From positions 1 to 64,000 of the forward strand of contig JAJZPN010000003.1 in NCBI GenBank assembly GCA_021811145.1: DNA of 64,000 nt. Reading direction: 5' to 3'. Numbering within the stretch: position 1 is the stretch's first letter; each line of letters starts with the position of its first letter. Shown piece by piece: positions 50,145 to 60,193 of this stretch. Below the pieces are notes generated by a model, which was given only the letters and a program-made list of their open reading frames with translations, was not told the origin of the DNA and did not search any database. The translations under genes were made by a program, and so were the position numbers. Source of the DNA: Pseudomonadota bacterium. Lineage in GTDB: Bacteria > Pseudomonadota > Gammaproteobacteria > Burkholderiales > Ferrovaceae.

Positions 50145-52226
50145 TTACGATTTATTCGCATCATAACGATTGAGTAAATAATGATGAACATCAAAGCCCT
50201 TACCGCTGCGTGGTTGACGCTGATGATAGGTACCATTGCCATCCATTTGCCAGGCGCGTAGGGTGTCGCGTAAATAAGGTTTTAGCCCCTCATTCACTAC
50301 TCGTTTTTTAATGGTGTTATCTAGAATAGGAACACATACTTCAATACGTCTAAAGAAATTTCTTTCCATCCAATCGGCACTTGATATATAAACAGTTTCA
50401 TCGAGATCATGATGAAAATAAAAGATACGATGGTGTTCAAGAAAGCGACCAATAATAGAAAACACGCGGATGTTCTCTGATAAATTTTTTACTCCAGGAC
50501 GCAGTAAACATACCCCGCGCACAATTAAATCTACTTTTACTCCTGCCTGTGAAGCGTGATACAACTCTTGAATAATCATGGGTTCAGTGAGCGAATTCAT
50601 TTTTGCAATAATATGCGCAGGGCGTCCTGCTCGAGCAATGCTAATCTCTCTTTGAATGGCATTAATGAGCTCAGGGTGGAGTGTAAAGGGAGATTGAAAG
50701 AGATGCTTCAGTGGAGCATGTTTGCCTAACCCAGTGATCTGTAAAAACACCTCATTGACATCACTGGTAATCCCTTCATGGGCAGTGAGTAAGCCAAAGT
50801 CAGTATAAATTTTAGTGGTCTTTGAGTGGTAGTTACCCGTTCCTAAGTGAACATAACGTTTCAGCACACCGTTTTCTCGACGAATGACTAAAGCCATTTT
50901 GGCGTGTGTTTTAAAACCATACACACCGTACACCACGTGCGCTCCAGCTTCTTCTAATTTAGACGCCCAGTTGATATTAGCCTCTTCATCAAAGCGCGCT
51001 AGAAGCTCCACCACCACAGTGACTTCTTTACCTTGGTGTGCGGCATCAATTAACGCTTCAATTAATTCCGAATCAGTCCCTGCTCGATACACCGTTTGTT
51101 TAATAGCGAGTACCTGTGGGTCTTGTGCGGCGGCAGCAATAAAATCTACTACCGAAGAGAAGGATTGAAAGGGGTGATGAAGTAGAACATCTTTTTTCCT
51201 GAGAGAGGTAAAGATATCACTATTCTTACCACTTAATTCCTTGGGGTTATTTTGATTGAAGCGTGGAAAACGCAGGTCAGGGCGATCCACCATATCCGCC
51301 ACTTGCATCAAGCGCACCAGATTCACTGGACCATTCACACGATACAAGTCGCGTTCTGACAAGTCGAAGGTATGTAACAAAAAAGAGGCCATACTATCAG
51401 AACAGTTTTCTGCTACTTCTAAGCGAACTTCATCACCAAACTGACGGTGACTTAATTCTCCTTCAAGAGCTAAACGTAAATTTTTAGCGTCTTCCTCTTC
51501 AAGAAATAATTCACTGTTGCGGGTAACACGAAATTGATAACAGCCATTGACGGTCATCCCTTGAAATAGCTCACCCACATTGGCATGCAAAATTGAGGAT
51601 AGAAAAATAAAACCATAAGGACAACCGGCGATTTTTTCTGGTAAACGAATAAAACGAGGGAGGCTGCGTGGTGCTTGCACAACAGCATGGGTGGCATTGC
51701 GACCAAATGCATCTACACCGCTTAACTCCACGGCAAAATTTAAACTTTTATTGAGAATACGTGGAAATGGATGGGCAGGATCTAATCCAATAGGGGTTAA
51801 TACGGGGAAAATCTCACGGAAAAAATAGTCTCTAGCCCAGGCTTTTTGCTCCTCAGTCCAGTGTCCACGACGATGAAAACAAATGCCCTCATGAGACAGG
51901 CGTGGTAAAATAATATCATTGAGTAGTGCATATTGTTCATCAATGAGTGCATGTGCCTGTTGGCTAACAAGCTCAAATACTTTTTGTGGTGGTAATCCAT
52001 CAGGACCGGAAGTAGTAATGCCCTGGTTAATCTGTTGTTTTAACCCAGCGACCCGGATTTCAAAAAATTCATCAAGATTACTACTGACAATACATAGGTA
52101 ACGTAATCGTTCAAGTAGAGGCGTCTCTTCGCTTTGAGCCATATGTAGTACACGGCGATTAAAAGCCAATAAGCCTAATTCTCGATTAAGAAATTGTTTT
52201 TGAACGGATTGAGGTGAATTTTTCAT
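50145..52226 (-). CDS. ppk: Polyphosphate kinase
   Basis: Forms polyphosphate from ATP, usually at the inner membrane. N-terminal FLNRELGLLAFNRRVL, the catalytic His in YGFKTHAKMALV, the second active-site His in HHDLDETVYISSADWM, and VHLGTGNYHSKTTK of the PLD-like fold are present. 693 residues is normal for PPK1. It is divergent from the OlsB-like gene, 81 bp apart; ppx/gppA lies just beyond at 53179, so synthesis and degradation of polyphosphate flank that gene. Confidence 0.96.
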   Translation of the reverse strand: MKNSPQSVQKQFLNRELGLLAFNRRVLHMAQSEETPLLERLRYLCIVSSNLDEFFEIRVAGLKQQINQGITTSGPDGLPPQKVFELVSQQAHALIDEQYALLNDIILPRLSHEGICFHRRGHWTEEQKAWARDYFFREIFPVLTPIGLDPAHPFPRILNKSLNFAVELSGVDAFGRNATHAVVQAPRSLPRFIRLPEKIAGCPYGFIFLSSILHANVGELFQGMTVNGCYQFRVTRNSELFLEEEDAKNLRLALEGELSHRQFGDEVRLEVAENCSDSMASFLLHTFDLSERDLYRVNGPVNLVRLMQVADMVDRPDLRFPRFNQNNPKELSGKNSDIFTSLRKKDVLLHHPFQSFSSVVDFIAAAAQDPQVLAIKQTVYRAGTDSELIEALIDAAHQGKEVTVVVELLARFDEEANINWASKLEEAGAHVVYGVYGFKTHAKMALVIRRENGVLKRYVHLGTGNYHSKTTKIYTDFGLLTAHEGITSDVNEVFLQITGLGKHAPLKHLFQSPFTLHPELINAIQREISIARAGRPAHIIAKMNSLTEPMIIQELYHASQAGVKVDLIVRGVCLLRPGVKNLSENIRVFSIIGRFLEHHRIFYFHHDLDETVYISSADWMERNFFRRIEVCVPILDNTIKKRVVNEGLKPYLRDTLRAWQMDGNGTYHQRQPRSGKGFDVHHYLLNRYDANKS

Positions 52227-52307
52227 AAAAGTTTAATAAAAGCTTCACGCTTTAGTAAAGGCAAGGCTACATATTAACGCCATAATTGTGACAAAAGGAC
52301 GTCATTA

Positions 52308-53087
52308 ATGTTTCAGCTTGAAAAAAAATTAGAAATAACCAAACAGCCGCGTTTGGTTTTTCAATATGCCCGATCTGACGCAGATATTCGCGCAGCCCAA
52401 AAGTTACGTTGGCGAGTGTTTGCTGATGAAATGGGAGCGAGCTTGAATAGCCCTGAGCCTGGTGTTGATATGGATTGCTTTGACGAATTATGCGATCACT
52501 TGTTGGCGCGTGATACCAGGACCAATGAAGTGGTGGGGACCTATCGTATTCTTAATGCTAGGCAAGCGGAGAAAGCCGGCGGCTTTTACTCTGATACCGA
52601 GTTTGATTTGACTCGTCTTGCGCATGTGAGAGATCACATTATGGAAGTGGGGCGCGCCTGTGTTCATCCCGATTATCGCAGTGGTGCAACCATTGCTGTG
52701 TTATGGGCGGGCTTAGCCGATTACATCAAGTCTCATCAAGTTCAGTATTTAATGGGTTGCGCTAGTATCAGTATGATTGATGGTGGGTTTGCTGCGGCGA
52801 ATATCTATCGACAATTGGCGGCTCATAACTTGGCGCCTATTGATTGGCGCGTGTTCCCTAAATGTCCTTTACCCCTAGAGCGTCTAGAAAATGTCTCAGG
52901 GGTGAATGCTGAAGTACCACCGTTAATTAAAGCTTACTTACGTGTGGGTGCTTATGTGTGTGGTGAACCGGCTTGGGATCCTGACTTTAACACCGCGGAT
53001 TGTTTGCTGTTGTTACCCACAGCCAACATGGATCATCGCTACTCCCGTCATTTTATGAAGCAGTCTGTAACTGAAAAGCTTTTATAA
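52308..53087 (+). CDS. olsB: OlsB-like ornithine N-acyltransferase (GNAT fold)
   Basis: Putative acyl-ACP-dependent enzyme making lyso-ornithine lipid, the first step of a phosphorus-free membrane lipid. The family core is visible: KLRWRVFADEMGASL, DMDCFDELCDHLLARD, EVGRACVHPDYRSGATIAVL and MGCASISM. 259 residues fits OlsB (Acetyltransf_5). No olsA-type gene is adjacent. A related haemolysin-like acyltransferase is the main alternative. Its place between ppk and ppx/pst is notable because ornithine lipids replace phospholipids under phosphate shortage. Confidence 0.75.
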   Translation: MFQLEKKLEITKQPRLVFQYARSDADIRAAQKLRWRVFADEMGASLNSPEPGVDMDCFDELCDHLLARDTRTNEVVGTYRILNARQAEKAGGFYSDTEFDLTRLAHVRDHIMEVGRACVHPDYRSGATIAVLWAGLADYIKSHQVQYLMGCASISMIDGGFAAANIYRQLAAHNLAPIDWRVFPKCPLPLERLENVSGVNAEVPPLIKAYLRVGAYVCGEPAWDPDFNTADCLLLLPTANMDHRYSRHFMKQSVTEKLL

Positions 53088-53104
53088 TAAGTCTTAAACA
53101 ATAG

Positions 53105-53138
53105 AAAAGCCTGGTAAATAATTATTATCAGGCTTTTT
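53105..53138 (+). terminator. Terminator after the OlsB-like gene
   Basis: AAAAGCCTGGTAA arm (53105-53117) pairs with TTATCAGGCTTTT (53125-53137, one G-U), then T to 53138. The stem core GCCTG/CAGGC is perfect. It begins 17 bp after the stop. Confidence 0.85.
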
Positions 53139-53178
53139 ATTTGGTAGACTATGGTTTTTATTTTAAGCGAAGTGAGTT

Positions 53179-54657
53179 ATGTCTCATTCGGTCATTGCTG
53201 CTATAGATCTGGGTTCAAATAGTTTTAGACTTGAGGTGGCTCGAGTAGTAAATGGTCAGCTATATACACTTGATGCACTAAAAGAAACCATTCGTCTGGC
53301 AGCAGGCTTAAAAGAAGACAAAACACTAGATCATCCCTCCCAACAACGCGCACTCAACTGTTTGAAACGTTTTTCTGAGCGTATTCGTGGTTTACCAAGT
53401 GGTGCTGTGAGAGTGGTGGGAACCAATACATTAAGGGTAGCCAAAAACGCTGCTCAATTCTTAGCGCAAGCAGAAGCCATATTAGGCGTTCCCATCGAGA
53501 TTATTGCAGGTCATGAGGAAGCGCGATTAATTTATATTGGGGTCTCTCATTTTCTGCCACGTACCAATGAAAAACGTCTAGTGGTTGATATTGGTGGAGG
53601 CTCAACTGAATTTATTATAGGTCAGCGCTATCGTCCTCTCGTGGTGGAAAGTCTCTATATGGGTTGTGTCACCTATTCATCACGTTTTTTTCCTGGGGCG
53701 AAAGTCACTCATAAAGCGTTTAAACAAGCTGAGCTCGCAGCGGCCACAGAGTGCCAAGTATTAAAAAAACAATTTAGTGGTCATCAGTGGCAAGTGGCAG
53801 TGGGTTCCTCTGGGACCGCTAAAGCGCTGACGGAGCTGTTAGAGCAAAATGGTTTTCCTGCAGGCCTTATTACAAGGTCAGGTCTTGAGTTTCTCAAAGA
53901 GTGCTTGATTGCGGCAGGGGATACCTATAATTTAAAGCTTCCAGGTTTAAAAAGTGATCGTATTCCCGTGTTGGCAGGAGGTCTTGCCATTATGCTCAGT
54001 ATTTTTAAAGAGTTAGCTATTACTGAGATGGTTACCACAGATTGTGGTTTGCGTGAGGGGGTACTCTATGAAATGTTGGGACGCATAGAGCACCAAGAGG
54101 ATATTCGAGTTGCCACCGTGAATGAATTTGCTCAGCGCTACCATACCGACACCAATCAGGCCATACGCGTTAAACAGTTAGCGTTAAAGTTATTTAAGCA
54201 ATTGGTGGATAAAGAAAACTATCAGCGCTATTCAATTTATTTAGGTTGGGCTGCTCAATTACATGAAATTGGTTTATCCATTGCCCATGCAGGATACCAT
54301 CGTCATGCAGCCTACATCATTGATAATGCCGATATGCCAGGTTTTTCTAAGCAAGAACAAGCGATTATTGGTGGCTTGTTACAGGCTCAGAGGGGTAGGT
54401 TAACCAAAGTCCAACAACGAGTGACTAATGAGATTGGTTGGTCAATGATTCTAGCCTTACGCTTAGCCGTTCTCATTCATCGTGATCGTCGGCAATTAGC
54501 AGAACCCAAAATGAGCTTATCCCATAAAACAAAAGGCTATGCTCTAACCATCAGTTTACGTTGGTTGCAACACAACCCCTTAAGTGCTGCGAATTTAACC
54601 ATCGAGGCGCAGCATTGGAGCGAGCTAGGCTATAGCCTAGTTATAGGAAATAAGTAG
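53179..54657 (+). CDS. ppx: Exopolyphosphatase / guanosine pentaphosphatase (Ppx/GppA)
   Basis: Degrades polyphosphate and/or converts pppGpp to ppGpp. ASKHA fold: IAAIDLGSNSFRLEVARV at the start, HEEARLIYIGVSHF, LVVDIGGGSTEFIIGQ, and TDCGLREGVLYEML; the C-terminal helical HD-like part follows (GWAAQLHEIGLSIAHAGYHR). 492 residues is normal. It is preceded by a terminator, so it has its own promoter. Which of the two activities dominates cannot be read. Confidence 0.93.
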   Translation: MSHSVIAAIDLGSNSFRLEVARVVNGQLYTLDALKETIRLAAGLKEDKTLDHPSQQRALNCLKRFSERIRGLPSGAVRVVGTNTLRVAKNAAQFLAQAEAILGVPIEIIAGHEEARLIYIGVSHFLPRTNEKRLVVDIGGGSTEFIIGQRYRPLVVESLYMGCVTYSSRFFPGAKVTHKAFKQAELAAATECQVLKKQFSGHQWQVAVGSSGTAKALTELLEQNGFPAGLITRSGLEFLKECLIAAGDTYNLKLPGLKSDRIPVLAGGLAIMLSIFKELAITEMVTTDCGLREGVLYEMLGRIEHQEDIRVATVNEFAQRYHTDTNQAIRVKQLALKLFKQLVDKENYQRYSIYLGWAAQLHEIGLSIAHAGYHRHAAYIIDNADMPGFSKQEQAIIGGLLQAQRGRLTKVQQRVTNEIGWSMILALRLAVLIHRDRRQLAEPKMSLSHKTKGYALTISLRWLQHNPLSAANLTIEAQHWSELGYSLVIGNK

Positions 54658-54681
54658 AGGGCATGTTTGTTTGTAATGAAA

Positions 54682-54715
54682 GTGTAACGATCGAGCTGTA
54701 ACCTACGCCTGAAAC
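54682..54715 (+). promoter_or_regulatory. Possible Pho-box-like repeats upstream of pstS
   Basis: GTGTAAC (54682), CTGTAAC (54696) and CTGAAAC (54709) are spaced 14 and 13 bp, while a classic Pho box has an 11-bp period of CTGTCAT. The resemblance is partial, so PhoB control is plausible from the gene's role but not proven by this sequence. Confidence 0.25.
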
Positions 54716-54749
54716 ATTTGTTTTCATCTTTGATTGGAGAGTTTTAAAT

Positions 54750-55784
54750 ATGACAAAAACTTTATCTAGACTGATTTTTGCTCTAGGATTAGCTTCATTT
54801 GCATTGGGTGCTTCTGCCGACAATATTACTGGTGCAGGTGCTACCTTTCCTTACCCCATCTATGCCAAATGGGCTGAAGCCTATAAAGCCAAAACCGGCG
54901 TTGGATTAAACTATCAATCGATTGGTTCTGGTGGAGGTATTAAACAAATTGAAGCTAAAACAGTGGATTTTGGTGCGTCTGATAAGCCTTTAGAAAAAGC
55001 TGAGTTAGATAAAAATGGTTTAATGCAGTGGCCAATGGTGATTGGTGGTGTTGTACCTGTGGTTCATTTGAGTAGCGTTAAAGCAGGGCAATTAAAGTTA
55101 ACCGGTGAATTGTTAGCAGATATTTACTTGGGTAATGTTAAAAAATGGAATGATCCAGCCATTGCCGCCTTAAACAAGGGTGTAGCTCTTCCTGATCAAG
55201 ATATCGTAGTGGTATCTCGTTCTGATGGTTCAGGTACCACATTTAACTTTACCAACTATTTAGTTAAAGTAAGTGATAACTGGAAAACCAAAGTAGGTAG
55301 CAGTACCTCTGTTAAGTGGCCTGTTGGGATTAGCGGTAAAGGGAATGAAGGTGTTGCCTCTTACGTAAAACAACAAGATGGTGCAATTGGTTATGTTGAA
55401 TACGCCTATGCTCTACAAAACAAAATGACATATGTGTTAATGAAAAATAAATCAGGTCACTTTGTCACTCCTGAGAGCAAAACTTTTGCAGCTGCTGCAG
55501 CTAACGCACATTGGGTTGCTGAAGAAGGCTTTCATGAAATCTTAACAGATGAGCCTGGTGCTGATTCTTGGCCTATTACTGCAGCAACTTTCATCTTGAT
55601 GCATAAAGTACAAGAAAAACCTGATAACGCAAAAGCAGCACTTAAATTCTTCAGTTGGGCTTATAATAATGGGTCTAAAGCAGCGCTTGAATTAGATTAC
55701 ATTCCTATGCCTAAGTCTGTTGTAAAACAGGTTGAAGAGTCTTGGAAAAACATTAAAGACGCTTCTGGTAAGTCTGTTTATTAA
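54750..55784 (+). CDS. pstS: Phosphate ABC transporter substrate-binding protein
   Basis: Periplasmic phosphate-binding protein. The signal peptide (1-23) ends LGASA, and the mature protein begins DNITGAGATFPYPIYAKW. Phosphate ligands lie in GSGGGIKQIEAKTVDFGASD and VVSRSDGSGTTFNFTNYL. 344 residues is normal. The start has TTGGAGAG upstream. It leads the operon pstS-pstC-pstA-pstB. Confidence 0.96.
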   Translation: MTKTLSRLIFALGLASFALGASADNITGAGATFPYPIYAKWAEAYKAKTGVGLNYQSIGSGGGIKQIEAKTVDFGASDKPLEKAELDKNGLMQWPMVIGGVVPVVHLSSVKAGQLKLTGELLADIYLGNVKKWNDPAIAALNKGVALPDQDIVVVSRSDGSGTTFNFTNYLVKVSDNWKTKVGSSTSVKWPVGISGKGNEGVASYVKQQDGAIGYVEYAYALQNKMTYVLMKNKSGHFVTPESKTFAAAAANAHWVAEEGFHEILTDEPGADSWPITAATFILMHKVQEKPDNAKAALKFFSWAYNNGSKAALELDYIPMPKSVVKQVEESWKNIKDASGKSVY

Positions 55785-55853
55785 TGGGTGACAAAATCTG
55801 AGGCTGAGTGGATTGTTAATCGTGATAAATAATTAATGTAGTTAAGATTTTAG

Positions 55854-56837
55854 ATGAACACACAAGAGCCTCAATTATCTCAAATCAACCGCTCCTCTAA
55901 GGAGCGGTTGTATCGCTTAGGGGATGTGTTTTTTGAAAACATAACCCGCTTTTTTGCTTTATTGGTGTTATTAACATTAGTGGCTATTTTGGCATCTTTG
56001 GTTATATCCAGTATGCCCTCTATCAAGGCCTTTGGAATTGGTTTTCTTTTTTCTGATGATTGGGATCCTGTACAAGAAAAATTTGGTGCATTAGTCCAAA
56101 TCTATGGCACGCTTGTCAGCTCATTCATTGCTCTTATTATTGCCTTACCGATTAGTTTTGGCATTTCGATTTTTCTGACAGAAATGTCGCCCAAATGGTT
56201 AAGACGTCCTTTGGGAACGGCTATTGAATTGTTAGCGGCTATTCCCAGTATTATTTATGGTATGTGGGGTTTGTTTGTTTTCGCTCCTATCTTCCAGAAA
56301 ACAGCGCAACCTTTTTTAAAAGAAACGCTTGGCCATATTCCAGGATTATCATTTTTGTTTGCAGGCCCACCAATGGGTATTGGTATGCTGGCTGCAGGAA
56401 TTATTCTTGCAATTATGATTATTCCCTTTATTACTGCGGTAATGCGTGATGTGTTTGAATTGGTCCCTACGGTATTAAAAGAGTCTGCCTATGGGTTAGG
56501 TTCAACCACTTGGGAAGTGGTGTGGCGTGTGGTTCTTCCCTATACCCGAGCAGGCGTAGTGGGAGGGGTTATGTTGGGGCTAGGCCGCGCTCTAGGTGAA
56601 ACCATGGCAGTGACCTTTGTGATTGGTAACGCACAACGCCTACAGACTTCACTCTTGGCTCCAGGTAACAGTATAGCTTCCTCTCTTGCCAATGAGTTTC
56701 AAGAGGCCGTAGGAACGCTTTATACGTCCTCTTTAATAGAGTTGGGATTGATTTTGTTTTTCATCACCACCTTAGTGTTAGCACTGGCTAAATGGATGCT
56801 ACTGCGCATGAACCGTTTAGAAGGGACGAAGAGCTAA
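55854..56837 (+). CDS. pstC: Phosphate ABC transporter permease PstC
   Basis: Inner-membrane channel subunit with six helices. The N-terminal membrane helix ([20 protein letters not shown]) and the permease EAA-type loop [24 protein letters not shown] are clear, as is [16 protein letters not shown]. 327 residues is normal. Starts 69 bp after pstS and ends 1 bp before pstA. Confidence 0.95.
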   Translation: MNTQEPQLSQINRSSKERLYRLGDVFFENITRFFALLVLLTLVAILASLVISSMPSIKAFGIGFLFSDDWDPVQEKFGALVQIYGTLVSSFIALIIALPISFGISIFLTEMSPKWLRRPLGTAIELLAAIPSIIYGMWGLFVFAPIFQKTAQPFLKETLGHIPGLSFLFAGPPMGIGMLAAGIILAIMIIPFITAVMRDVFELVPTVLKESAYGLGSTTWEVVWRVVLPYTRAGVVGGVMLGLGRALGETMAVTFVIGNAQRLQTSLLAPGNSIASSLANEFQEAVGTLYTSSLIELGLILFFITTLVLALAKWMLLRMNRLEGTKS

Positions 56838-56838
56838 T

Positions 56839-57705
56839 ATGCAAAAACACTTAAGTAGAGAATCAAGGGCGATTTATCGTCGGCGACGCTATATCAATAA
56901 CTTTAATATGATTGGCTCTGCCTTTGGAATGGCCTTTGGTTTGTTTTGGTTGTTTTGGATTTTAGCTACTCTTTTTGTCAAGGGAATTGGTGCCATTGAA
57001 TGGCAGATGTTTACAGCGTCCACCCCTCCCCCAGGAAGTGATGGTGGATTATTAAACGCCATTGTGGGAAGTGTGCTGATGGCGGGATTAGGTACCTTGG
57101 TGGGAACGCCTATTGGTATTCTCGCTGGTACGTACTTAGCAGAGTATGGTCGTAATAACTGGTTATCCTCAGCCACCCGTTTTATCAACGATATTTTATT
57201 GAGCGCTCCCTCAATTGTGTTGGGCTTATTTGTTTATTCCGTATATGTTGCAAAAGCAGGTCACTTCTCAGGTTTTGCTGGAGGGCTTGCTTTATCGTTA
57301 ATCGTTATTCCTGTAGTGGTACGAACCACTGATGATATGTTGAAATTGGTCCCTGATAGTTTACGAGAAGCCGCTATCGCTTTGGGTGCTCCCAAATGGA
57401 AAATGGTCACCATGGTGTCTTATCGGGCTGCCAGAGCGGGTATTGCAACAGGCATATTGTTGGCTATTGCGCGTATCAGTGGAGAGACTGCTCCGCTTCT
57501 TTTTACAGCACTGAATAATCAGTTTTTCTCTCTCAATATGAATGAGCCCATGGCCAATTTACCTGTGGTGATTTTTCAGTTTGCCATGAGCCCTTATGAG
57601 GATTGGCATCGTCTGGCTTGGGGTGGGGCGATTTTGATCACATTTAGCGTGTTATTATTAAACGTTTTGGCGCGTGTATTTTTCCGCCAAAAGAATAATG
57701 GATAG
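56839..57705 (+). CDS. pstA: Phosphate ABC transporter permease PstA
   Basis: Second inner-membrane subunit of the phosphate importer. [39 protein letters not shown] and the EAA loop [20 protein letters not shown] are family features; [13 protein letters not shown] corresponds to the PstC GETMA stretch. 288 residues is normal. Lies between pstC and pstB. Confidence 0.95.
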   Translation: MQKHLSRESRAIYRRRRYINNFNMIGSAFGMAFGLFWLFWILATLFVKGIGAIEWQMFTASTPPPGSDGGLLNAIVGSVLMAGLGTLVGTPIGILAGTYLAEYGRNNWLSSATRFINDILLSAPSIVLGLFVYSVYVAKAGHFSGFAGGLALSLIVIPVVVRTTDDMLKLVPDSLREAAIALGAPKWKMVTMVSYRAARAGIATGILLAIARISGETAPLLFTALNNQFFSLNMNEPMANLPVVIFQFAMSPYEDWHRLAWGGAILITFSVLLLNVLARVFFRQKNNG

Positions 57706-57724
57706 TTTTTAAATAGGTGTCACG

Positions 57725-58501
57725 ATGACTGAACAGCATATGGATTCGAAATTACGTATTTCTGTAAGAAATCTCAATTTCTATTACGGTAAATTTCATG
57801 CCATAAAAAATGTTTCTATGGATATTCAGTCTAATAAAGTGACTGCATTTATCGGTCCCTCTGGTTGCGGTAAATCGACCCTATTGAGAACCTTTAATCG
57901 CTTGCATGAGTTATATCCACAAAATCGTGCCACAGGCGAAATTTTGCTGGATGGGAAAAATGTATTAAATAGCCGCAGTGATCCTACTCTTTTGCGCGCT
58001 CGTGTGGGGATGGTATTTCAAAAGCCAACCCCTTTTCCGATGTCGATTTATGACAACATTGCCTTTGGTGTAAAACTCTATGAGAGATTATCCAAAGCTG
58101 AAATGGATGAGCGTATCGAGTGGGCTTTAACTAAAGCTGCCTTGTGGAAAGAGGTTAAGGATAAGCTGCATCAAAGTGGTTATGGCTTGTCTGGAGGCCA
58201 GCAACAACGTTTATGTATTGCTCGTTGTATTGCCATTAAACCTGAGGTGATTTTACTTGATGAACCTACTTCAGCATTGGATCCCATTTCAACGGCTCAT
58301 ATTGAAGAATTGCTAGATGACCTTAAAACAGATTACACTGTAGTGATTGTGACACACAACATGCAGCAGGCTGCACGGGTGTCCGATTACACTGCTTATA
58401 TGTATTTGGGCGAGCTCATTGAGTTTGATGAGACCGATAAAATATTTACAAAACCCAATCAAAAAGCGACAGAAGATTACATTACTGGGAAATTTGGATA
58501 A
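57725..58501 (+). CDS. pstB: Phosphate ABC transporter ATP-binding protein
   Basis: ATPase of the phosphate importer. Walker [22 protein letters not shown]-loop [15 protein letters not shown], signature [16 protein letters not shown], Walker [14 protein letters not shown] and switch His in [16 protein letters not shown] are all intact. 258 residues is normal. phoU, which often follows pstB, is absent here; tpiA is next. Confidence 0.97.
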   Translation: MTEQHMDSKLRISVRNLNFYYGKFHAIKNVSMDIQSNKVTAFIGPSGCGKSTLLRTFNRLHELYPQNRATGEILLDGKNVLNSRSDPTLLRARVGMVFQKPTPFPMSIYDNIAFGVKLYERLSKAEMDERIEWALTKAALWKEVKDKLHQSGYGLSGGQQQRLCIARCIAIKPEVILLDEPTSALDPISTAHIEELLDDLKTDYTVVIVTHNMQQAARVSDYTAYMYLGELIEFDETDKIFTKPNQKATEDYITGKFG

Positions 58502-58524
58502 ATTTTTGGCATAAAGGGGAGAGT

Positions 58525-59295
58525 ATGCGCAAGAAGTTGGTGGCTGGGAATTGGAAAATGAATGGTTCCCTAAAAGAAAATGAAGCGCTACTCAATACCC
58601 TAGTCCAGCACCAGAACCAATTCTCTCAGGTACAAGTTGCCGTTATTCCTCCTTATCCTTACCTTAGTCAAACTGCACACCAGTTACATACTAGTTCCAT
58701 TGTTTGGGGCGCTCAAGATGTGAGTGTTGAGACCAAAGCAGGGGCCTTTACCGGTGAAGTGTCCGCTTCTATGTTGCTTGATTTTGGTTGCCATTACGCT
58801 ATTGTTGGTCATTCTGAAAGACGTCAACGTCATCATGAAAGCGATCAGATGGTCGCTCTTAAAGCGAAAGTGTGCATCGAAAATGGCTTAAGACCTATTG
58901 TGTGTGTTGGTGAAAGTTTAGAAGAGCGCGAAAATGGTGAAACCTTATCGGTTTTGTATCGTCAAATCGATGCAGTGTTAAATGCATTGGATGTTCAGCA
59001 TATTCAACGCTTGGTTTTGGCCTATGAGCCTATTTGGGCGATTGGTACAGGAAAAAGCGCCACCACAGAACAGGTCCAAGAAGTGCATCAAGCCTTGCGT
59101 CAGAGGGTGGCGGCCGTGGATTGGGTGGCGGCGTCTGCATTAAATATTCTCTATGGTGGTAGCGTGAAACCCGCGAACGCGTTAGAATTAATGTCCTTGC
59201 CCGATGTTGATGGTGCACTAGTAGGTGGAGCCTCTCTCGTGGCTGATGATTTTATGGCGATTATTGAAGCTGCAGCAGTGAGTGCTGCAGGGTAA
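58525..59295 (+). CDS. tpiA: Triosephosphate isomerase
   Basis: Interconverts dihydroxyacetone phosphate and glyceraldehyde-3-phosphate in glycolysis and the Calvin cycle. The TIM-barrel motifs are complete: VAGNWKMNGS, the catalytic His in AIVGHSERRQ, the catalytic Glu in VLAYEPIWAIGTGKSA, and LYGGSVKPANA. 256 residues is normal. It lies upstream of secG, the usual tpiA-secG-nuo arrangement. Confidence 0.97.
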   Translation: MRKKLVAGNWKMNGSLKENEALLNTLVQHQNQFSQVQVAVIPPYPYLSQTAHQLHTSSIVWGAQDVSVETKAGAFTGEVSASMLLDFGCHYAIVGHSERRQRHHESDQMVALKAKVCIENGLRPIVCVGESLEERENGETLSVLYRQIDAVLNALDVQHIQRLVLAYEPIWAIGTGKSATTEQVQEVHQALRQRVAAVDWVAASALNILYGGSVKPANALELMSLPDVDGALVGGASLVADDFMAIIEAAAVSAAG

Positions 59296-59308
59296 TAGGA
59301 AAAGAGTT

Positions 59309-59656
59309 ATGTTGCATACATTAGTTTGGGTTGTCCATGTCTTAGCAGCAGTGGGCGTCATTGGTTTGGTACTGATTCAGCATGGTAAAGGTGCTGATTT
59401 GGGTGCAGCCTTTGGTAGTGGTTCAGCAGGTGGGTTGTTCGGTGCATCAGGCGCTGGCAACTTCTTAAGCCGCACCACAGCTATTTTAGCAGCCGTATTT
59501 TTTGCAACAAGTTTGTTGTTAACTTGGTTCTCAGGACAGAGTTCTGGAGCAACCAGTGTTATGCAGCAAACCACGATAACGCAGCCGGTGGCGCCAAAAG
59601 TGGCACCTGTTGCGCCGTCAGTTTCGGATTCTAAATCCTCTGAAATTCCGAAATAA
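59309..59656 (+). CDS. secG: Preprotein translocase subunit SecG
   Basis: Small SecYEG subunit of 115 residues. Two membrane helices (LVWVVHVLAAVGVIGLVLI and AILAAVFFATSLLLTWF) flank the conserved Gly-rich QHGKGADLGAAFGSGSAGGL loop. The C-terminal tail is rich in Pro/Val/Ser. Start chosen at ATG 59309 with GGAAAAGAG before it; a GTG further up lies inside tpiA. The tRNA-Leu gene follows. Confidence 0.93.
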   Translation: MLHTLVWVVHVLAAVGVIGLVLIQHGKGADLGAAFGSGSAGGLFGASGAGNFLSRTTAILAAVFFATSLLLTWFSGQSSGATSVMQQTTITQPVAPKVAPVAPSVSDSKSSEIPK

Positions 59657-59700
59657 GGTAATTTAATCATACGCAAAACGTATGGAATGATAAAAATAAT

Positions 59701-59785
59701 GCCGATGTGGTGAAATTGGTAGACACGCCGTCTTGAGGGGGCGGTGGCGAAAGCCGTAGCAGTTCGAGTCTGCTCATCGGCACCA
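59701..59785 (+). tRNA. tRNA-Leu (anticodon GAG)
   Basis: Acceptor stem GCCGATG pairs perfectly with CATCGGC, discriminator A, and a genomically encoded CCA (59783-59785). The D-arm (TGGTGAAATTGGTAGACA), anticodon stem CCGTC/GGCGG with loop TTGAGGG (anticodon GAG, decoding CTC/CTT), a long variable arm (TGGCGAAAGCC) and the T-loop GTTCGAGTC make a class II leucine tRNA of 85 nt. The position between secG and nuoA is common in betaproteobacteria. Confidence 0.97.
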
Positions 59786-59807
59786 TTACGAGGAGTTAAT
59801 GTAGGTG

Positions 59808-60164
59808 ATGGTGCAAAATTATTTGCCTGTGTTGTTATTTATTTTAGTTGGCCTCGTAATCGGCGTATTGCCCCCGTTATTGGGTAGGCTATTGGCCCCT
59901 AGTCGTCCTGACGAAGCAAAAAACTCTCCGTATGAGTGCGGGTTTGAAGCATTTGAAGATGCACGTATGCGTTTTGACGTCCGCTACTACCTTGTTGCTA
60001 TTCTTTTTATTCTGTTTGATTTAGAAATCGCTTTTCTGTTTCCTTGGGCAATTGTCGTCAAGGATATTGGTTGGTTTGGTTTTATCGCAATGATGATATT
60101 CCTGCTCATTCTGGTAGTGGGTTTTGTTTATGAGTGGGTGAAAGGCGCCCTAGAGTGGGAATAA
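59808..60164 (+). CDS. nuoA: NADH-quinone oxidoreductase subunit A
   Basis: Membrane subunit of complex I with three helices. The [20 protein letters not shown] loop, which contacts quinone, is diagnostic, as is FLFPWAIV. About 118 residues. AGGAG at 59791-59795 supports either the GTG at 59805 (9 bp) or the ATG at 59808 (12 bp); the ATG was taken. First gene of the nuo operon, right after tRNA-Leu. Confidence 0.95.
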   Translation: MVQNYLPVLLFILVGLVIGVLPPLLGRLLAPSRPDEAKNSPYECGFEAFEDARMRFDVRYYLVAILFILFDLEIAFLFPWAIVVKDIGWFGFIAMMIFLLILVVGFVYEWVKGALEWE

Positions 60165-60193
60165 ACGTTCAGTAAATTAGGAGGCGTAAAGTT

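Noticed and set aside
56889..57188. Minus-strand open frame of about 100 codons within pstA
   Set aside because: Shadow of the intact pstA gene, which carries clear permease motifs.
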